DNA of 9,424 nucleotides from contig JAKFXU010000142.1 of NCBI GenBank assembly GCA_021731215.1, positions 1 to 9,424 of the forward strand. Direction: 5' to 3'. Position 1 is the stretch's first letter. Each line of letters begins with the position of its first letter. Of the stretch, positions 6,386-9,424 are shown in pieces. The translations under genes and the position numbers were made by a program. This DNA is from Rhodoferax sp. (lineage in GTDB: Bacteria; Pseudomonadota; Gammaproteobacteria; Burkholderiales; Burkholderiaceae_C). The notes under the pieces are model-generated. The model made no database searches and was not told where the DNA came from. It was given only the letters and a program-made list of their open reading frames with translations.

Positions 6386-6394
6386 GTTGATAGC
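6378..6394. repeat. GCTAT...ATAGC hairpin over the clsB stop (Comamonadaceae-type repeat)
   Basis: GCTAT 6378-6382 and ATAGC 6390-6394 pair around a 7-nt loop that contains the clsB TAA. With the following TATTGGCGCT it resembles the GCTAT-N-ATAGCT(A/G)(T/C)T(T/G)GCGC repeats I recall as frequent between genes of Comamonadaceae. It is a useful taxonomic hint. Its role is unknown, possibly 3'-end stabilisation or a weak terminator. Confidence 0.5.
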
Positions 6395-6404
6395 TATTGG
6401 CGCT

Positions 6405-6436
6405 CCATTGACGTGGGTCAATGGTCGAAAATACGA
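6405..6436 (+). promoter_or_regulatory. Candidate folE promoter with palindrome over the -35 box
   Basis: CCATTGAC (6405-6412) and GTCAATGG (6417-6424) are perfect 8-bp inverted arms around GTGG. TTGACG (6408-6413) within the left arm is a near-consensus -35 box. AATACG (6430-6435) at 16-bp spacing, or ATACGA one base later, is a modest -10. A repressor bound to the palindrome would block the promoter. Alternatively it is a hairpin at the end of the clsB transcript, but no T-run follows it. Confidence 0.4.
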
Positions 6437-6463
6437 CAAGTCAAACGCTGGTACCATGCTTCG

Positions 6464-7189
6464 ATGTTAATGAAAAACCTGAGCACCATGAAACCAGCAG
6501 ATGCCGATGAGGGCACCCCCGTCTCCGTCAAAATCCGGGAACGGCTGCTGGCGGCGCGCAAGCGCTTCAATGCCAATGACAACATTGCCGACTTCATCCA
6601 GCCCGGTGAACTCGAGCGCTTGCTCGACGAGGTGGAAGACAAAATGAAAGGCGTCCTGAGCAGCCTGGTGATCGACACCGAACGCGATCACAACACCGAC
6701 AAGACGGCGCGCCGGGTCGCCAAGATGTACCTCAATGAGGTGTTTCGTGGCCGCTACGTCAGCGCGCCCCCGATCACCGAGTTCCCGAACGCCGAACACC
6801 TCAACGAGCTGATGATCGTCGGCCCCATTACGGTGCGCAGCGCCTGCAGCCACCACCTGTGCCCGATCATCGGCCAGATCTGGATTGGTGTGCTGCCCAA
6901 CGAACACACCAACGTGATCGGTTTGTCCAAGTACGCCCGGCTGGCGGAGTGGATCATGGGCCGGCCGCAGATACAGGAGGAGGCGGTGGTTCAGTTGGCT
7001 GACCTGATTCAGCAAAAAACCCAACCCGACGGCCTGGCCATCGTGATGGAGGCCACCCATTTCTGCATGGGCTGGCGCGGTGTCCAGGACATGGACAGCA
7101 AGATGATCAATTCGGTCATGCGCGGCAGCTTTCTCAAAGACCCCAATCTGCGCCGTGAATTCCTCTCTCTTATTCCCAAGAAAGGCTGA
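6464..7189 (+). CDS. folE: GTP cyclohydrolase I, type IA
   Basis: The roughly 241-residue product converts GTP to 7,8-dihydroneopterin triphosphate, the first step of folate synthesis, as a zinc enzyme that forms a large homo-oligomer. Zinc and catalytic residues are present: C128, H130 and H131 in RSACSHHLCP, and C201 in EATHFCMGWRGV. Also seen are ERDHNTDKTARRVAKMY, VIGLSKYARLAEW, RPQIQEE, and the C-terminal FLKDPNLRREFLSLI. In this set of features the sequence is closer to eukaryote-like type IA enzymes (NSK, EDP..R.EFL) than to E. coli FolE. The start is uncertain: ATGs at 6464, 6470 and 6488 are all in frame and no clear ribosome site marks one; the frame opens at GTG 6413. It is followed 2 nt later by the BLUF gene. 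Confidence 0.93.
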   Translation: MLMKNLSTMKPADADEGTPVSVKIRERLLAARKRFNANDNIADFIQPGELERLLDEVEDKMKGVLSSLVIDTERDHNTDKTARRVAKMYLNEVFRGRYVSAPPITEFPNAEHLNELMIVGPITVRSACSHHLCPIIGQIWIGVLPNEHTNVIGLSKYARLAEWIMGRPQIQEEAVVQLADLIQQKTQPDGLAIVMEATHFCMGWRGVQDMDSKMINSVMRGSFLKDPNLRREFLSLIPKKG

Positions 7190-7191
7190 TC

Positions 7192-7614
7192 ATGTTGGTA
7201 CGTTTGCTCTACGCCAGCCGCGCCGTCGACACCAGTGCCGATGCCATCGAGGCAATTCTGGTGCAGTCGCGCCAGCACAACCCGGAGTGCGGCATCACCG
7301 GTATTCTTTGCTACGGCGGCGGTATCTTTCTGCAGGCCATCGAAGGCGGGCGCATGCCGGTGAGCGAGCTGTATGGTCATATCCAGAAGGACCTGCGCCA
7401 CAAGGACGTGGTGCTGCTGCACTACGAGGAAATAGCCGAGCGTCGCTTTGGTGGCTGGACCATGGGGCAGGTCAACGTGTCCAAGATCAATGCCTCCATT
7501 TTGCTCAAGTACGCCGAGAAGCCCGAACTCGACCCCTATGCGGTGTCGGGCCGCGTGTCGCTGGCCTTGCTGGAGGAACTGATGGCAACCGCCTGTATCA
7601 TCGGTCGCGCTTGA
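7192..7614 (+). CDS. Short BLUF-domain blue-light sensor
   Basis: The 140-residue product is a stand-alone BLUF protein, which binds FAD and senses blue light. The photocycle residues are all in place: Y7 (LLYASR), N30 (RQHNPECGITGIL), Q48 (FLQAIEGG), and W89 with M91 (GGWTMG). Residues 1 to about 95 are the BLUF fold. The remaining 45 residues (through LLEELMATACIIGRA) have no recognisable output domain, as in other short BLUF proteins, which act by contacting partners. It begins 2 nt after the folE stop, so the two are almost certainly co-transcribed. It converges on the MinD-like gene, leaving 30 nt between stops. Its partner is unknown; the GGDEF protein encoded nearby is a possibility and nothing more. 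Confidence 0.92.
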   Translation: MLVRLLYASRAVDTSADAIEAILVQSRQHNPECGITGILCYGGGIFLQAIEGGRMPVSELYGHIQKDLRHKDVVLLHYEEIAERRFGGWTMGQVNVSKINASILLKYAEKPELDPYAVSGRVSLALLEELMATACIIGRA

Positions 7615-7624
7615 GGGCGTGTCG

Positions 7625-7639
7625 GCGCGGGTGACGCGC
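7625..7639. terminator. Possible small hairpin between the convergent BLUF and MinD-like genes
   Basis: GCGCG (7625-7629) and CGCGC (7635-7639) pair around GGTGA in the 30-nt gap between converging genes. It has no T-run on either side, so an intrinsic terminator is only weakly supported. Confidence 0.2.
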
Positions 7640-7644
7640 GCTTG

Positions 7645-8490
7645 TCAGCGTCGTGCCAGCGGCGCGATGAGGGTGTCTTCGAGCTTGGCGGCCAGTTGAG
7701 ACATTGCCAGTGCCGCCGGGCAACCGGGGGTGGATTGCATCAGCAACTGGCGGCGCATCACCGCCTGGCGTACCGAGGGGTCGGACGGAATGTCGCCCAG
7801 ATGGATCAAGCGCACCGGACGCCCCGGCTCCGAGGGCACAAAACGATCCAGCACCTGCTGCAATTGCGTCGTGATGGCACGGCCGTCACCCAAACGCGCC
7901 GTCTGGTTGATCACCATGCGAATGTTTTGCCGCTTTTGCTGGCCCACCAGAACCTTGATGGTGGCATAGGCATCGGTCAGCGAGGTCGGTTCCGGCGTGG
8001 CCACCACCAACACCTCCGAGGCCAGCGACACGGCGAACAGCACCACATCGGAAATGCCGGCGCCGGTATCGAGCAGCACGATGTCGTAATGCGGCACCAG
8101 TCCGCTCATGATGCGCAGAAAGTCATCGCGCACTTCGGGCGTCAGGCGCGAATACTCGACCATGCCCGAGCCGGCCAGCAAGACGGAGAAGCCGCCCGGC
8201 GCCCGGACGATGGCTTCTTCGAGCTTGGCCTTGCCGGTGAACACATCGTGCAGGGTGACCTTGGGGTACAGGTTGAGCACCACATCCAGATTGGCCAGCC
8301 CCAGGTCGGCGTCCAGCACCAGTACGCGCTGCCCGCGCTTGGCCAGTGCGGCGGCCAGATTGGCCGAAACAAAGGTCTTGCCGACACCGCCTTTGCCGCT
8401 GGTGACGGCGAGCACCTTGCCCAGTGGCTTGAGCGGCACCGCAGGCGCGGCTGCATTGCCTATTCGTGGATTCAGGACATCGCCCATCAT
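7645..8490 (-). CDS. MinD/ParA-family ATPase, FlhG/YlxH-like
   Basis: The 281-residue product is a deviant-Walker P-loop ATPase of the MinD group. The A motif SGKGGVGKT is at 31-39 with signature K33. VLVLDADLGLANLDVVL follows at about 57-71, and the B-type motif is DIVLLDTGAG (136-145). ADLGLANLDVVL and the overall layout are closest to FlhG/YlxH, which set flagellar number and position, rather than to cell-division MinD. No flagellar gene is in the window, and the N-terminal DQAxxLR motif of FlhG, which activates FlhF, is not seen. The C-terminus (about MSQLAAKLEDTLIAPLARR) could be an amphipathic membrane-binding helix. ATG 8490 overlaps the TGA of the upstream GGDEF gene (TGATG), indicating coupled translation; ATG 8487 is an alternative start. 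Confidence 0.88.
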   Translation of the reverse strand: MMGDVLNPRIGNAAAPAVPLKPLGKVLAVTSGKGGVGKTFVSANLAAALAKRGQRVLVLDADLGLANLDVVLNLYPKVTLHDVFTGKAKLEEAIVRAPGGFSVLLAGSGMVEYSRLTPEVRDDFLRIMSGLVPHYDIVLLDTGAGISDVVLFAVSLASEVLVVATPEPTSLTDAYATIKVLVGQQKRQNIRMVINQTARLGDGRAITTQLQQVLDRFVPSEPGRPVRLIHLGDIPSDPSVRQAVMRRQLLMQSTPGCPAALAMSQLAAKLEDTLIAPLARR

Positions 8491-9260
8491 CAGTTCAACC
8501 CATTCATTACGCTGCCTGTTGGACTACCCGAGGCGTCACTGGAAACACCTTCGATCGAGGCTGTATCACTTATTGCGAGATGGCCGAACAACATACTCTT
8601 TTCTTCTGCACTTACGGTGATCACCGGCTTCTCCTCGATACAAACGCGGTTGCGTCCCTCCGACTTGGCGCGGTAGAGTTGAACATCGGCTCGTTCCGAC
8701 CACAGGACCGTCGTTGAGCGAACCCATCCTGGCGCGTAGGCGCCCCCGATACTGATGGTCACTTGGAGCTCGACCTGGGGTGCCACGGCAATCGACAGTT
8801 GCCCCACTGTTTGGCGGATTCGCTCGGCCACGATGAGCCCAAACGAGCCCTGGCAGTTGGGCAGAATCACGGCAAACTCCTCGCCACCGTAACGGGCCAC
8901 GGTATCCACCGGTCGCACGCAGCTCGCCAGGCATTTGGCAATAGCCTGAATCACCCGGTCACCGACCAGGTGGCCATAGGTGTCGTTGACTTTTTTGAAG
9001 TGATCAATATCGAGCATCAACAGCAGGGTGGACTCGCCCGAGCGCGCCACCACATCAATTTCTCGGCTCAGCACGTTGCGGAAATGGCGCCGGTTGGCCA
9101 AGCCGGTCAGCGGGTCTTTGAGGGAAAGTTCGCACAGGTTGTCAATCACGCTTTGCAGATAGGCGGTGGGCGACGCCTGCGGCTCCGGCAGGCTGCTGGC
9201 CGGGTCATGCTCCAGCAGGGCACGTGCATCGTCCAGGCACAAATCATGCAGGTCGATCAT
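8490..9260 (-). CDS. Diguanylate cyclase (GGDEF domain)
   Basis: From ATG 9260 the product has 256 residues; GTG 9284 in the same frame would add eight, and neither has a clear ribosome site. A short N-terminal part (about 1-45) carries no recognised sensor domain. The GGDEF domain follows: DPLTGLANRR (49-58), DIDHFKKVNDTYGH (from 84), active-site GGEEF (125-129), and ERADVQLYRAKSEGRNRV. The inhibitory c-di-GMP site RxxD is intact as RPVD (116-119). An active enzyme making c-di-GMP from two GTP, with product inhibition, is therefore expected. A tail of about 48 residues after the domain is rich in Ser/Gly and looks disordered. No membrane helix is seen. The gene overlaps the MinD-like gene, so the two form an operon. 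Confidence 0.92.
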   Translation of the reverse strand: MIDLHDLCLDDARALLEHDPASSLPEPQASPTAYLQSVIDNLCELSLKDPLTGLANRRHFRNVLSREIDVVARSGESTLLLMLDIDHFKKVNDTYGHLVGDRVIQAIAKCLASCVRPVDTVARYGGEEFAVILPNCQGSFGLIVAERIRQTVGQLSIAVAPQVELQVTISIGGAYAPGWVRSTTVLWSERADVQLYRAKSEGRNRVCIEEKPVITVSAEEKSMLFGHLAISDTASIEGVSSDASGSPTGSVMNGLN

Positions 9261-9373
9261 GGCGGATGCAGCGTTGGAAGTCACAAAATAACGGAATGTT
9301 TGACATTTTGAGTCTAACAGGAACGATTTTGGCGTGCGGCGGAACAGTCACGGATTTGCCTGCGTATTCATCC

Positions 9374-9398
9374 GCTTGCGCTGACAATGGACGCAAGC
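9374..9398. repeat. GCTTGCG/CGCAAGC inverted repeat
   Basis: GCTTGCG 9374-9380 and CGCAAGC 9392-9398 are perfect 7-bp arms around an 11-nt loop. The loop contains an ATG (9387) that may start a plus-strand gene, so the structure could be an operator or a leader hairpin. The evidence is symmetry only. Confidence 0.3.
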
Positions 9399-9424
9399 CT
9401 GCCCGCGCACGCCATCCACCCCGC
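9387..9424 (+). CDS. Possible first codons of a divergent gene
   Basis: ATG 9387 opens a frame (MDASLPAHAIHP) that stays open to the window edge, in an intergenic region upstream of a minus-strand operon. TTGACA at 9300-9305 is a perfect -35 box on this strand, though the -10 region (about 9322-9328) is weak. No ribosome site is visible and only 12 codons can be read, so this may be chance. Confidence 0.2.
   Translation, partial: MDASLPAHAIHP

Noticed and set aside
5138..6457. 439-codon open frame on the minus strand
   Set aside because: It lies opposite clsB, whose frame has both HKD motifs. The antisense product is rich in His, Gln and Arg with no domain; it is the usual mirror frame of a GC-rich gene.
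7642..8676. 344-codon open frame on the plus strand
   Set aside because: It runs opposite the MinD-like and GGDEF genes, which have intact motifs. Its composition (many His, Gln, Arg) is that of an antisense shadow.
1..9424. tRNA or rRNA genes, prophage genes
   Set aside because: I found no cloverleaf-like segment, rRNA-like sequence or phage structural gene while reading both strands. The gaps are too short or filled by the repeats described.

Overview
The window looks like a chromosomal segment of a GC-rich betaproteobacterium, most likely of the family Comamonadaceae (Rhodoferax/Polaromonas-like). This rests on recalled protein similarity (AspRS, DUF502, NudB, FolE), on the order fmdB - DUF502 gene - aspS, and on a short GCTAT...ATAGC hairpin repeat of a kind common between genes in that family. 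No database search was run.

Layout, left to right. (1) 2-2818, plus strand: the end of an FmdB-type zinc-ribbon gene, a DUF502 membrane protein, and aspS. The AspRS carries His and Gly at the two positions linked to non-discriminating enzymes. (2) 2819-3332: 514 bases without a gene. It holds a hairpin element with perfect 30-bp arms, a second degenerate repeat, and operator-like palindromes. (3) 3333-3932: a two-gene toxin-antitoxin module. The toxin is CcdB-like. The antitoxin appears to join a Phd/YefM DNA-binding half to a CcdA-like toxin-binding tail. (4) 3892-6385: nudB, a ybhP-like endonuclease/exonuclease/phosphatase gene, and clsB (cardiolipin synthase B), tightly packed. (5) 6464-7614: folE (GTP cyclohydrolase I) and a short BLUF blue-light sensor, preceded by a candidate promoter with a palindrome over its -35 box. 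(6) 7645-9284, minus strand: a GGDEF diguanylate cyclase gene whose stop overlaps the start of a MinD/FlhG-like ATPase gene. (7) 9285-9424: an intergenic stretch, possibly with the first codons of a plus-strand gene at the edge.

How they fit together. FolE makes 7,8-dihydroneopterin triphosphate from GTP and NudB removes pyrophosphate from it, so two consecutive early folate steps lie about 2 kb apart on one strand, separated by the ybhP-clsB pair that is also adjacent in E. coli. The toxin-antitoxin module and its repeats appear to have been inserted between aspS and nudB: the ccdB end overlaps the nudB start, so nudB and the genes after it may now be read from the module's promoter. BLUF, MinD-like and GGDEF genes at the right suggest light and c-di-GMP signalling, but a functional link is only inferred.

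The most unusual item is the Phd-CcdA chimeric antitoxin paired with CcdB. Nothing points to a wholly new large system; most of the rest is ordinary core genome.
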